64,000 bases of DNA from Argyresthia goedartella (GCA_949825045.1 OX463824.1:29048001-29112000); one strand, 5' to 3'. Positions 22,153 through 34,344 are shown, counted from the first letter of the stretch. The notes: generated by a model not told the origin, from the letters alone. A program made the numbers and translations.

Positions 22153-24100
22153 GACTAAAACAAAAAACCTATAACTTTGATCGAAAATTTCATGACTACG
22201 TTAAAAAATATTCCAAAACTTTCAAATTGGTTTGTAGAACTGCAAAAACTTTACACATTAATAGAAAAATTCAAAATTCAAATAATAGAATGAAAACAGT
22301 TTGGCAAATAATAAACCGCGAAACTGGCAAAGTTATACCAAGGGACAATGATTTCTGCCTAAAGATAGGTGATGATGTTGTTAAATCCAGCGTTGATGTT
22401 GCTCGAGCTTTTGAAAAATTCTTCACCAATGTACCCTTACTCACAACAGACCGTCTAAATTAATCTCCATATGAAGCAGAGACTTTATTAAAAAATAACA
22501 CTAGCGCCAGTAATGTATATTTGAAATTTCATCATGTATATCCCCAGGACATTGTCAAAACGTTTAAATTACTTAACTTAAAAAATACGGAAGACCTGTG
22601 GGGTGTATCAGTCAAAGTCATTGGTTCAGTAATTCTAGTTATAGCCCCACACTTAGCTTATATATTCAATAAATGTGTTGACGATGGGGCTTTCCCAGAC
22701 CTCATGAAACACAGTAAACTGATACCTCTGTTCAAGTCGGGAGATAAGGGTGATCCTTCAAATTTCAGACCAATATCTGTTCTTCCAACACTAAGTAAAA
22801 TATTTGAAAAGATTATACTCAATCAAATGCTCTCACACTTCAACCGTACAAAACAACTCCACGCCAAACAATACGGTTTCACTAGGGGTAAATCGACTAC
22901 GGATGCAGGTATTACCCTTATATCTCATATTTATTCTGCATGGGAGGCCGCACAGGATGCTATCGGAGTTTTTTGCGACCTGTCGAAGGCGTTTGATTGT
23001 GTTGATCATAATACGCTATTAATTAAATTAAATCATTACGGAGTTAGAAATAAAGCGTTGGATCTACTAAGATCATACCTAAGCAATAGAATTCAAAAGG
23101 CAGAAGTTAACGGCGTAAAATCTGATGGATCGGGTGTTAAAATGGGCGTTCCACAAGGTTCTATATTAGGCCCTTTCTTATTCCTGGTATATATTAATGA
23201 TCTGCCTTTCATGGTGGAGAAATTAACTGACATAGTGTTGTTTGCTGATGATACTTCACTGGTCTTCAAAATTGAAAGACAAAAAGGAGAATTTGATGAT
23301 GTTAATGGTGTATTGTCTTTATCCTTGAATTGGTTCACAGTTAATAATTTATTGTTAAACGCTGGTAAAACCAAGTGTATCAAATTCTTACTTCCAAATG
23401 TCAGGCAAGTTGAGACCAGTTTAGTGTTAGACAACAGCACGTTAAAATTAGTAAATGAAACGAAGTTTCTTGGAATAACCATTGATAGCAAATTGCAGTG
23501 GGGACCCCACATAGATAAATTGGCTGGTAAATTAAGTTCTGCGGCTTACGCTGTTAGGAAAATTAGACAAAGCACGGATGTGGCTACATCTAGGCTAGTA
23601 TATTTTAGTTACTTTCATAGTGTGATGTCCTATGGTATCTTACAAAATATATAAATATAAATATCTTGTTGTGGGGGAAAGCAGCGGATATTCAAACTAT
23701 TTTTATTTTACAGAGAAGAGCTATTCGAGCAATTTATAATTTAAAACGAACAGACTCCTTATGAGAGCTTTTTAAAGAAATTGACATACTAACAGTAGCT
23801 AGCCAATTTATTTTCGAAAATATAATGTATGTACGCAAGAACCTTACAACATTTTCCAAACTTAGCGATAGCTGTAATGTTTACCTAAGAAATAATCACA
23901 GACTATGTGCGCCCCGTTTTAGACTCGCGAAAGTTAGCAATTCTTTCAAGGGTCAGAGCATTCTCTACTACAATAAGATACCTCTGGAGATTTTGAAATT
24001 GCCATTTGAGCAATTTAAAAAGCATGTTAAAGCGACTTTGTCGAAAAAGGGATATTACAATATTCAAGATTACTTAAATGACAGGACTGTATGGGGTTAA
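22153..24100 (+). pseudogene. LINE reverse transcriptase (BS/CR1-like), degraded
   Basis: The frame is open to a TAA at 22461-22463, then continues in the same frame from 22464 to 23654. It has RT blocks RPISVLPTLSKIFEK, CDLSKAFDCVDH, MGVPQGSILGP and FADD near 23240. A shift near 23645 moves the C-terminus to another frame (pieces near 23670-23760 and 23825-24097, ending GYYNIQDYLNDR). Three defects at minimum: one stop and two disruptions after the thumb. About 65% similar by eye to the 46.6-kb fragment over the shared part. Confidence 0.78.
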
Positions 24101-24357
24101 TCTGGCTCAACACAGGCCTTGCTGTTAATAATTTTGTAATTATTTATTCCAGCTTATTAAATAAAAATAAATCATAATTGTATTAGTTAAGCACAACCTA
24201 TTTTTAAAAGAGATCTAAAAATAAAACTGTGGGAGTTTCTACGCCCTTCTTCTCCCACAGTGGTCCAATGTAGAGAAGAGGCAAAAAATGACGTTTGCTA
24301 AGTATATGTAAATATCTACAGTAATAAAGTACTTTTGAGTTTGAGTTTGAGTTTGAG
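22153..24357 (+). mobile_element. 5'-truncated CR1/Jockey-type LINE in a satellite array
   Basis: The element lacks its endonuclease. It starts in the region before the RT and ends with a short 3' UTR and a (GAGTTT)n tail at about 24333-24358. It is flanked by copies of the 120-bp satellite on both sides. Same strand orientation as the related fragment at 46635-47690. Confidence 0.75.
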
Positions 24358-24358
24358 T

Positions 24359-24640
24359 CCAAACTCGATGGGGTTGCGTCGTTTAATTATGGAGTTCCTA
24401 TGGGCCACCTTCCAGCTCCATCATCAGACCCTGGTTACCATCTAGTGTCAAAGTACTCGTCAAGACGAATTAAACCACTCCAAATTCGATGATGTTGCAT
24501 CGTTTAATGACTGAGTTCCTATGGCCACCTTCCAGCTCCATCATCAGATCAGCTCTATGTCATAATAATATTGCATTGTCATCCGATTTATACACGCATA
24601 CAAAATTTCAGCTCAATCGGAAACCGGGAAGTGGATAAAA
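24359..24640 (+). repeat. About 120-bp satellite-like units, right of LINE
   Basis: Units start at 24360 and 24481 (AAACTCGATGG and AAATTCGATGATG), about 121 bp apart. The second is partial and grades into TTTCAGCTCAATCGGAAACC, a common repeat end. Confidence 0.65.
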
Positions 24641-25143
24641 TTTAACTTGCAAGATTTGATTACAGACGGACAACGGGACAGGTGAAACAGTCTGTGGGGA
24701 AACTAAATAAAAGCTTGTAAAAATTGCCCACATGGAAGGTTGAACTGATACAGGTGTAAGTAGTCGATAAGTAATTGATTGTGTTTATTCTTGAAATTAA
24801 GATATACGAACGGGGTCGCTTATTCAGCTAACGTGTTAATCTTGACAAAATACAAACTGTTTATGTAAGTCTGTACTTTGGACAGACGCCTACATTGCTT
24901 GCCCCTAAAGAAATAAGGAACTTATATTCACAAAAAAAGTAAACATATAAAATTGAAAAATAGAGTGTAATGATATAAAGAAAAATAATAGGTACGTATT
25001 TTTATCAATATGGCTATCAAAGCATTATATTTAATCAAGGGAGTGTAGCTGCCTGGGTTTTAAGAACCTACTTACTTATCACGCACGATGGAGCGTGATG
25101 ATGACGCTCCGACCATTTGGTATTACTCACTTCACTAAGGACA

Positions 25144-25517
25144 TGGACGAATAAGACTAGAGGACTGACCACCGCATACAAAAAACGTACCCTGCTAGAA
25201 AGCCAAAATCCTGTATTATTTCTAGATGTCGCTCTACCATGCAATAGATTCTGGGTGCTTAGGTTGACGGCGTAGTAAAATCGATCGTAATATCGACGAA
25301 AAATCAGAGATGGCGTAAGCGTAAGCCATGTTTGTTCGTAGAAAATGAACGTTTATACCGATCTTTCCTAAATTAAGCGCGCCACCACGATACTACTTTT
25401 AATAGAAAGAACTTTTGAACTAGTAGCTCTTCCAGCAATATACATTTAAACAAAAAATCGAATTACGCTTTAAAGTTGGTAGTTGGTGGTGGTTTGTCCT
25501 CTAGTTTTATTCGTCCA
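25144..25517. mobile_element. MITE with TGGACGAATAARACTAGAGG terminal inverted repeats
   Basis: Left end TGGACGAATAAGACTAGAGG at 25144; the right end is its complement with one mismatch, ending 25517. CTAAGGACA stands directly left (25135-25143) and again two bases right (25520-25528), which looks like a target-site duplication. No ORF. Confidence 0.7.
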
Positions 25518-25572
25518 TGCTAAGGACATCTCGATTTTGAAACAAGTTGCGACATCCAGTTTGACATGTATG

Positions 25573-25767
25573 TGTCACCGGAAAATAATACGATCCGCAA
25601 GTTTATAAATTTCCTAGGAAATTTATAAACTTCCTTCTAGATTATATTAGGCTAGGTTAGGTTAGGTTATGTTAGATTAGATTAGGTTAGGTTAGTATAT
25701 TTATAAACTTGTGGAAAAAAAATTAGGAAATTTATAAACTTGCGGATCGTATTATTTTCCGGTGACA
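25573..25767. mobile_element. MITE with perfect 44-bp TIRs and a TTAGG-like core
   Basis: TGTCACCGGAAAATAATACG begins the left arm (25573-25616). The right arm (25724-25767) is its exact reverse complement over 44 bases. The interior has another GGAAATTTATAAACTT copy and a TTAGG/TTAGATT tract at about 25650-25697 that resembles the insect telomere repeat. Total 195 bp, non-coding. Confidence 0.85.
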
Positions 25768-25952
25768 TATGTACTTGATTGACAATACAATGTAGGCTAT
25801 AATCTTCAATGCTTGACAAAGCGAAATATAGTTAGTTGGAGAATTTAGGGAGGGTGAAACGGTATGTAGCCTGTAAAACATCAGTTACAGAGGGTTTACA
25901 GTAGTTACTGTTGTTTTCGGATAAATACTCAGTAGATTCGGTTATTTATGAC

Positions 25953-26202
25953 TGTGCCGGTCGACTATGTTAGTCATATTTTCACGTAATGTTAAGATAA
26001 GTTGACGACCGTCACAGATAAGGTATATTTATATTCATCACGCACTATGTCTTAGGTACGTCATTAATAACATGTACCAACCTAGTATATAAGCTAGGAT
26101 TCCCTATAATAAAGTAGTCTAGTCTTGTCTCGTATTTGCGCGCATCTCAAGCCTTTTACTTTACTCCCGAAGATGTCGCTCTCCTTACAATTGCCTCTGG
26201 CA
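25953..26202 (+). repeat. 5' LTR of a small LTR retrotransposon
   Basis: 250 bp, begins TGTGCCGG and ends CTGGCA. Contains GTATATAAGC (TATA-like) and AATAAAG. It differs from the 3' LTR at only about three positions. Confidence 0.85.
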
Positions 26203-27484
26203 ATGTGGTGATCTGACTATTGAACATCAGCAACCTTCGGTAATAGCAGCATGGACCCAGCCGCGAAGAAAACTCCGTGTGCTGCCACCTTAGAAGTGCA
26301 AGCAAGAAGCACTTCGTCCAAGATCGCCGAGCCCCGACTTCGGCAACCAAGACGACATCAAGCAAGCCATGACCGGACCAGATTTGAAAACGGACCAGAA
26401 GCCAAATAATTTCAACTGAAGATTTCCCGCATCGAACACAAGATACCGCAGGAATAATGAACCGATAGTCAGCCGACTGCTGATTTATCAAAATGGAGCT
26501 CGCACCAGCAGAAACGAACGCGTCGGCAAATTCATTCACAGCAAGCAGCTTTTTCAAGTTCAAGACATAGGAAGCCGTTCCAGCCCCCAGAAGAGTATTG
26601 AAACATCATCGATATACCTAATTCAACGAATATTGAAATCATCCAGGAAGAACATCGCACGAAGAATAATCAAATCGCCGAAGAGAGAGAGAGATATATA
26701 TTTATATATAAACGATTGGTGTACAAGATGTGCCCTATGTTGCCAAATCCCAAGGTTTTTAGGCACACAAATTTCATCAATCGACAACTTAATATTCACT
26801 CAAGAGTGAAGAGCACGCACGTACATATGACGTACGAGATCATCGACTGCCTACAGCCAAGGTTACAGATTTAATGCTGACGCTGATTCAGCACAATCAT
26901 CCTTGTGTAGGTACGGTCGCAAGTATAAACAAACAGTGATTACAACTTCAACGATGTGCGATGTAAATTGACTCATCGATTCCTGAAAAACATGGGCGGC
27001 TGCAGCATCAGACGACTCTCCTGCGGATCTTTTCCAGGTTATAGGTTAGGTTAGTTTACTAACCGTGAAGCCCCATTTACCTAGTGTTTTTCTGTTTTCC
27101 AGTTTTTAGTTTATTTTATGTAGTGTGCGGCCAGACACAAGACTTGCCTGTAGGTAAATATTAAGTAATTCTTTAAACTTTTGTAGAATTCACATAACCG
27201 TAGTTCCTTTATTTTTCTAATTCGTTTACACGAATTAGAAAAATAAATTAACTTTAGATTAAGTTGAAGTATGCGCTATTACTATCTAGTTTTATTTAAC
27301 AATAACTTTCCTTATATATAAAAATTGATTAAGTTAAAGTATGCACAATTAAGATCTGGTTTTATGTTTATTAAATACTACTAGTTATTATTGCAGTTGA
27401 TAAGTTTGTTATGGTATCTAACTTAGATTTTTTTCCATTGTTATAAGTACATTCATTTATTTTTTCCCTAAAGGGGGGAGTTTC

Positions 27485-27734
27485 TGTGCCGGTCGACTAT
27501 GTTAGTCATATTTTCACGTAATGTTAAGATAAGTTGACGACCGTCACAGATAAGGTATATTTATATTCATCACGCACTATGTCTTAGGTACGTCATTAAT
27601 AACATGTACCAACCTAGTATATAAGCTAGGATTCCCTATAATAAAGTAGTCTAGTCTAGTCTCGTATTTGCGCGCATCTCAAGCCTTTTACTTTACTCCC
27701 GAAGATGTCGCTCTCCTTATAATTGCCCCTGGCA
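27485..27734 (+). repeat. 3' LTR of the small LTR retrotransposon
   Basis: Same 250-bp sequence as the 5' LTR with about three substitutions. Preceded by the polypurine tract at 27471-27481. Confidence 0.85.
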
Positions 27735-27737
27735 AAA

Positions 27738-29186
27738 TGACTACTAGTTGAATATATTTTAAACATTTTATTACTAAAGCATCCCAGGAGTATATTTACC
27801 ACATTCCGGCCCCATCCTCAGGTTCGCATCGTCAGATGAAATGAACAGGATTTGTCACGACGATTAGATGAGGGAACCCTGGGATGCTTACTAGTAATCC
27901 CATCGACTTTGGGCTCGTTAGATTGGTCGGGACAAGACCTGACATATTCATTTTACCAGACGATTTTACTCATCATGATCGCCTGATGATGGCGCTGGAA
28001 GGTGGGAGACGGAACCCTGACCTACTTTTATAGCCACCGAGTTTGGGTTCATTAAATTCGTCTAAGAACGACCTTTTCATTAAATCAGATAATGATCTCA
28101 TCATCATCATCTGATGATGGAGCTCAAAAGTGGAAGACAGAACCTTGGGATGCTTTCTTGTACACCCATCGAGTTTGAGCTCGTTAGATTCGTCATGACA
28201 AAACCTGTTCATTCACCTGATGATGCGAATCTGAGGATAGGGCTGGCAGATGGTAAACACAAAGCTATGCTCAGCAATAAAATAAAATGTAACTATAATA
28301 TGTACCTACATATTACATATTAACTAAAACCACAAATTACCCAAATCACTGCCGGGCTGGAGGGTGCCCAAGACGCGGCACCGTTACCTCGCTGTATCGC
28401 AATGCTAATGCGATGAGGGTGGCAGGTGCTAGTTCTGCGGTCCCCTGTCGTTTCGACGAGCCGCTTAGAGATGTATTTGAGGCCTCGTTGACCGTCAGAG
28501 TACAACGGCCAGAGGTTCTCAAAGCTTCTCATAGAGTGTGGCGTATTTGCGCCGTTTGAAACCCTCTGCCACTGCCACCGCCTAGGTGACACGGTGCCAG
28601 CGTATCTAAGTACGTTGGTTGCTTCCCACACTAGGGACCTACCAGGGAATGAACCTCATTCCGTCTGGCCTCTTGCCATGATTGCTGGCAAGCCACAGCT
28701 GGCAAGGGCCCGACGGAAGACGTCATGAACTTCTTGAAGACCACCGGCGTTAGATAACGCCACTTTTCCGTTATAGGTTTTAATTTTTATTACCATGGCA
28801 TAAGGTTCAAAATCACGAGCCGTCCCAACAACCCTCGATTGTTGAAGGGTTAAGACCGGCATGACGGAACCACCGCTATGCCGAGTGGCTGGCAGACGGT
28901 GAGGGTTAGGGCGGTACGATCAAGCAGGGCGCCGATGTGTATTGATGAGATTGCGTAAAGCCAGTATCCTGGCTCTTTCTCCCCGGTTGCTAGGAGACGA
29001 GCGCGCTCCGCCGAACCACTAGCTGTGATCACATGACCATCTCTGGTTTTAAAACAGAGCGGGGTTCCACAGCCGTTGAGTACAGGTTTATAAAAAAAAA
29101 CGGACAGGCTTGCGTCCAGGCATTCCTGTCCTCGGCCAGACGATAAAATAAAATATTCGAATGTTAAAAATATATTCAACTAGTAG
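27738..29186. mobile_element. TIR-bounded repeat block interrupted next to the LTR element
   Basis: GACTACTAGTTGAATATAT at 27738 is matched by its complement ending 29186, about 29 bp with one mismatch. Inside are two to three diverged satellite units (27790-28260, inverse orientation to 24359) and a 28320-29170 segment whose minus strand resembles part of 56850-56985. No intact protein. It may be a DNA transposon that gathered other repeats, or a chance inversion. Confidence 0.5.
27790..28260 (-). repeat. Diverged satellite units (inverted relative to 24 kb)
   Basis: Repeated blocks with GAGTTTGGGTTCATTAAATTCG, CATCTGATGATGGAGCT and GGAAGACAGAACC. They align in reverse complement with the 120-bp unit at 24359. 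Confidence 0.55.
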
Positions 29187-30112
29187 TCCTAAATATATAT
29201 CCGAAATCAACAGTAAATTCTTAATATGCTGAAGCAATACTTCTAGGGTGACTTTGAATTAGCTGACCAAATTTCGGGGAATGATAGTACCCATCGTCAT
29301 GAATACCTAACTTTAGTTTTTTCCTAATAAATGCAAATGAAAATAAAGGCCCCTCCAATTTTACATTGACACGATCGGTTATTTATAAGTATAATGAAAG
29401 CTGATAAAATTGATGATAGATAAGTAGATAAAATTTCACGTTTTCGAGATGTAAGCAAAAATCTAAAACGGGACCTGCAGCCTTATGGCGTAAGTCATCT
29501 GAGCTATGAACTTCATATACTTTTACGTTTGACACCTTGCACCAGCTTCATCTGTCAAATTGGTATCACGCAATTAGCATCATAATGGAGGCCAAACCCA
29601 AGCTCATTGAATGAAGCCTAGAAGCCTTCGGTGATACCCCGCAATCGATGAAATTGTATGAGCATGAGATGAACCATAGACACACGCTATGAACTTCAGA
29701 GAGTTACGCCATAAGGCTGCTGCTTAGTGTTGAGCAGTTCCGTTGGCCATATGATGTGGTCTTTATCATCCGCTCACTTCACAAAATGATGCTTCCCGAG
29801 ACTAAATGTTAGTTAGCTACTATGTAAATACATAAATCGCTATGGGTAACATTTGAAGAGTTCTCTCGATTTCTTCAGAATCCATCATCACATTCTAACC
29901 TGATGTCAATTGGACCAATTGTAAAGTATACACTTTCGAACAAAGAATCAATTCTCCAAATCGCATTAGTGGGTAGCCGCTAGCCGGCATAAAAGATTCC
30001 AACGAATTGAGAAACTCTTTCCTTTTTCGAAAGTTAGACTTTTCCATCTAGGCCTTTGAGCAGTCATTTCCTAAACTACAAATTAATAATAACACCACAA
30101 AACTCCACATAC
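29187..30112. other. Intronic AT-rich sequence with an inverted-repeat remnant
   Basis: Part of the sage-like intron. CAGCCTTATGGCGTAA near 29478 recurs inverted near 29712-29728, bounding a 255-bp MITE-like remnant. Nothing else recognised. Confidence 0.45.
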
Positions 30113-30527
30113 CTTTCTCAAGCTGCAACGCCCGATCCTTCCAACTCATACCATCTTGCTGGCTCGTTTCATCCACCACCAACTTGCCACTGCCGTCATG
30201 ATGCTCATGTCCGTACTCCATCGACGACTCAGAGTTTCCCTCATGAGACTCCCTGAACTCCTGATTGTAATATCGCGGTTCCTCCAACTCGTGGGGTCTG
30301 AAGATGCGCCTTGGTTCATAGTCGTCGAGGACATATGAACGGTGATGGGAAATCGTTTTGTCGTATTTCTTGTGGGAGAACGTGTTGTCCTTCGGCTTGT
30401 CGTCCGGTTTTCCTATTTCGAGGATCACGCGCTCTTCTGGTTTCGGGTCTGGGTCGTGTACTTTGACAACTGTGTAGTTGGCAATGAGAGGTAGGGGTGC
30501 CTCTTCGTCGTAGCTCTGACTGAACAT
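30113..30527 (-). CDS. sage: Sage-like bHLH factor, exon 1 (N-terminus)
   Basis: 138 codons plus one base, ATG at 30527, donor GAGAAAG|GTATGT. The start is chosen because MFSQSYDEEAPLPL begins a protein-like composition; an in-frame ATG at 30638 would add 37 residues that read like UTR. The region is polar, with Asp/Glu/Lys/His-rich stretches and no domain until SWKDRALQLEK at its end. That end leads directly, in matching phase, into the bHLH exon at 20618 ([11 protein letters not shown]...). It encodes the transactivation/regulatory N-terminus of a nuclear DNA-binding protein. Sage expression is salivary or silk gland in the insects I know of. Confidence 0.72.
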
Positions 30528-30639
30528 TGTAGGTGTGGTGTGTGGCCGTGTCTGGTCTCGACTGTGCCATGTGTACGGAGCTGCTATTGTTATGCATATT
30601 CGATAAAACTTGTGTATTGACTCAAGTGGTTGGTACAAT

Positions 30640-32090
30640 TTCGAGTTTCAGTAAGAGGGCTTCTTTTTGTCTCGTACGTTTGTGTCTATTGTTGTGATCG
30701 TTTGTTTGACGACGCGTTGGTGGCGGGTTAAGAAATGTGCGTGACTAATTGATGCACACGGGTCCGCTTGTCTGTTGTCTGTGATTCAACGCGGTCTGTG
30801 ATGCAATGATTAGACACAGGTTGTGTGACCTCGTGTTAAAGTATACAAAGTTTTGTCTATCCCAATTGGCGTGGCAGAGAAACGGACGTGTATGGAAGTG
30901 TGTGGAAGCTGAGATATTCATCATTTCCAAAGAATAAACAAATTGTGTAGGATTGCTAGATTTTATTTTCACTATTTCGATATAAATAAATAGGTATTGT
31001 AATGTAAAATACTGTTATGCTTAAAGCACAGCCAATTATATGGTTAATAACTTTCACAATAATTATAATCACATATATTTTTCTTACTAACCAAAGATCC
31101 TTGTGATAGGAAATGCATTAAATCATACAAAAATAATAAAAAACGTCTTAAAAATTGCACGTACATTATAAATGCTGAGAAATACTCATTCCTTATGGTA
31201 GAAAAATATGTTAACGAGTTTAAAACATTCAACATATGTTTATATTTACAAACAACAAGAATTATTGTAATTCGAAATTCGAGACTGAAGAAATCCAAGA
31301 TGGCGTCTATCATTGCGGAAATACCCGCATAGAACCAGCCAGAAAATCATCCATCAATATATCCAGTAAAACCAAAAACACCGTGTTTTTATTTTATCAC
31401 ACTCTTCCATGTCATGACATGAGTCATAACATAAACATCGAAATAAATTAATAAAACCTAGCTATAAGTCTATCGTGTACCCATAACAAAACTAGAACGA
31501 TAAGAAGCCTGGGGTACTGTTGCTCAAGTCCATAGGAAATAATCGAATCACATCACCCTCTCCTGGTTAGGTTTTAAAGCAACAAAACATTTTCAAGACG
31601 TTAATTTCCAATTTAAATACTCTTGAAACTGGCAAAATTAACCACAAAAGAGGTTAGCATGCCATTGATAGAAGACATGAAGCCTCCTTGTAATCATTAT
31701 GAGTTTGTAGACCTCTGTAGAGTAACAGCCAGGCTCTGCTTCCCAGTGAGAGGCACGGGGGAGTCCTCTACACCACAGAGGGCTGAGGCAATGTATGAAA
31801 TGTATAAGTTTAGCTAATCACTGGGTCAAATCAAAATTATTTTTGTAATGTTATCTAACTAGGTACAGATATCGCAGGCTATATTGGTGTCGACTAGAAC
31901 GAAAACGAGACGTAGATAACAGCGGGATTTTGACATCTATGTTGTGTTTTGTAGCAACAGCAAACTCAACAGAAAATTGCAGAAACAGAAAAAGTTTGTG
32001 CGTGGGTGCGGATATATGATTGTTACTCTCTCACGCTGAAATGGCGCTGGATGGATTTGGATGAAATTTGGAATGTATATACAGCTTATA
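30640..32090. other. 5' flank of the sage-like gene; no gene seen
   Basis: Contains the presumed promoter and 5' UTR of the minus-strand sage-like gene, but I cannot place a TATA box or initiator with confidence. Short ORFs here look random. The last 90 bp (GATGGATTTGGATGAAATTTGG) match a repeat end common in lepidopteran DNA. Confidence 0.4.
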
Positions 32091-34344
32091 CAGATGTAGT
32101 GAATAATCCTTTCCTTTCGTATTTTCTCGGAAATGTTCGTTTTTGTCTTACTACTTCACCGCACTCAGTACCCATCGAGACAACGTAGGGAACGGTCGCA
32201 TTGCAAGAGGAAGTATCTATATAGAGTGGTTAATACCACAGAAATATTTTGTTGATATTTATGTTAGATTTTGTGATAAACGTCATGGACTCGTGTATTA
32301 ATGCAGGCCACCTATATTTTTTTTTTTTGACTTTACATTTCACTCTTGTCTGTCATTTTTGTAAATAATAAACATTGATTTTATTCGATCCACATTAACA
32401 ATTTATAACAGACATGCCGAAAGCACTAAGAAAAGGGAAACGTTTAGATCGGCAAGCCTGCGAAGTTATTGTCAATATTTATTTATATTTCTTAACTGAA
32501 AATGATAAATTCAAACATACCAGCTTACTTTTGTAAAGTCCAAAAACGAGTTTCGGAGGCCAGTGGAATTTCTCAACGAACAGTAAATAAAATATTGCAA
32601 AAAGAATACATAAATCAATCCACCTTCAATAGTCCGAAGTCGGCAAAGTTGGGTAGACCAAATAAATTATTTTCTCTAGGTCTTGACGATTTTGACTACA
32701 ACGTTATACGCCGATTAGTGTATAATTTCCATTTGATATACAAACAAGTACCTACAATTAAAGCCCTGAAGTCCAAGTTATCCGAAGCCATAAATTTTAA
32801 GGGATGTGACTTTACGCTAAGAAAAATTCTTAGAAAAATGGGATTTCGGTAAAAAAGTTGAAAACAACAGAAAATTACTTATCGAGAAAGATGATGTTCG
32901 TTTAAAAAGAGTAAAGTTTTTAGCCGCGATAAAAAAGTACAGATTGCAAGGGAGAGAGATTGTTTATGTGGATGAAACAAACATCCATACCTCACATTTG
33001 GCAGGTAAAAGCTGGGCTGACTCGTCAGAAAACGGAGTGAAACAGTTAATTTCTAAAGGACAACGTCTTATAATAGTGCACGCTGGTAGTAGAAAGGGGT
33101 TTATACCTGGGGCATTGTTAATGTATCAGTCTACTGATAAAACAGGTGACTATCACAACGCGATGAGCAATGAAAACTATGAAAAATGGCTTCGTAATCA
33201 ACTCATTCCAAACTTAGCTCCACATTCGGTACTAGTAGTAGATAATGCTGCATATCATAATAAGTACGTAGAAAAACCTCCTAATTCAAATACCAGGAAG
33301 CAAGACATGATTGATTGGCTATCCAAACATAACGTCCCGATTGATCCGTCATTAACAAAACTTGAAATATATGAAATTATTTGCAAGTACAAACAAGACT
33401 TTGTAGAATACTCTATAGATAAACTTATGAACGAATATGGACACAGCGTACTAAGATTGCCACCATATCATCCTGGTTTCAATCCGATTGAAAACATATG
33501 GTCTCAAATAAAGGGATACGTATCCAAAAGAAACATCAGTATGAATATGACTACTGTGAAACAATTGGTACAGGAAAAGGTTAATATGATTGGTTCCGAT
33601 GTTTGGGCCAAAGTATGTGACCACGCCATCAAATGCGAAAACGAGTACCGAAAACACGAACCTGAGTTGGAAAATTATATGGCTAGTTTTGTAATCACCG
33701 TTCATGAAAACTCTGACGATGATACACCAGAAAATAGTTCTGATTCTGACTGTGATATGGATTTGGAAGTATTGTTTCGCATCACACTTTCCACCCCGCT
33801 CCTCCTCCTCTTATCCCGCTGTCATAATCGAAGTCGTTCATCCAATCAGAAAATCATATTTATTTATATTAATTTCTCTGCTGGTTTGTTTTGTTTTATG
33901 TTGAGGTGTCTTTTTTGTTATGTCATAGTATTTTAAATTAATTACAAAAATTTATTGTTATAAAAAAGGTCTGCAAAAACCTACTGTAGTTTTGACTTAT
34001 AGTTAGACTTTTGGGGTTCCAATCCTTATAGAATCATTAGATCATCCCAACCGGAATTTGGTTTTTATCAGTGCGTTTTATTGAAATAAAACGTCCTCAG
34101 TAACTAGTTATATTTTTGTTTACCTAACGAAATCTTCATATGATAGAATCGTGGTGGTTTTAACATCTCTGTGTAATAAACGTCAAACGGGCAATTTGAC
34201 ATTTGACATTGATAAATAAAGTATGCGATTTATTTGATACCTACACGTAATTTAATAATACAGTAATTCATAGACACATCGGCACCATTCGGGTGTTATC
34301 GTTGTTCCGAGTTTTGCCGATAGGAAAGGATTATTCACTACATC
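32091..34344 (+). mobile_element. Tc1-like transposon, copy A
   Basis: Starts CAGATGTAGTGAATAATCC after TA at 32089-32090. It ends near 34344 with the diverged complement (GGATTATTCACTACATCCTG), where the expected TA is lost. About 97% identical by eye to copy B at 37788-40019 and in the same orientation. Confidence 0.85.
32414..33760 (+). pseudogene. Tc1-like transposase (D-E spacing 82), copy A, inactivated
   Basis: Same protein as copy B. Relative to copy B it has an 8-bp deletion near 32520 (frameshift after about 35 codons) and reads in three frames. At 32829-32859 it keeps a 31-nt stretch (KMGFR then TAA) that copy B lacks. The catalytic part, 32944 onward, is open: [11 protein letters not shown] and NPIENIW are all present. 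A further one-base change near 33760 alters the C-terminus. It cannot make an intact enzyme. Confidence 0.85.

Larger units (their letters stand above)
25953..27734 (+). mobile_element. Non-autonomous LTR retrotransposon (about 1.78 kb)
   Basis: Two 250-bp direct repeats flank a 1282-bp interior without a recognisable gag or pol. A strong polypurine tract (AAAGGGGGGAG) ends just before the 3' LTR. ATGAC stands left of the element and again right of it with two extra A residues, a probable target duplication. The near-identical LTRs imply a recent insertion that must have used enzymes from another element. Interior is unrelated to the Gypsy fragment at 17-18 kb. Confidence 0.8.
20113..30527 (-). 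other. sage: Sage-like gene span: 9.5-kb intron packed with mobile elements
   Basis: Intron 20619-30112 joins exon 1 (phase 1, ...GAGAAAG|GTATGT) to exon 2 (CCAG|AATAC). It contains, left to right, a GC hairpin repeat, a LINE, two MITEs, a 1.8-kb LTR element and a TIR-bounded block. The left end of the span is arbitrary because the terminal exons were not located. Confidence 0.6.

Noticed and set aside
25650..25697. True telomeric repeat array
   Set aside because: Only about 45 bp, imperfect, and enclosed by MITE TIRs.
26156..26563. 135-codon ORF in the small LTR element
   Set aside because: It is on the strand opposite to the element and overlaps the LTR end; no gag or pol features.
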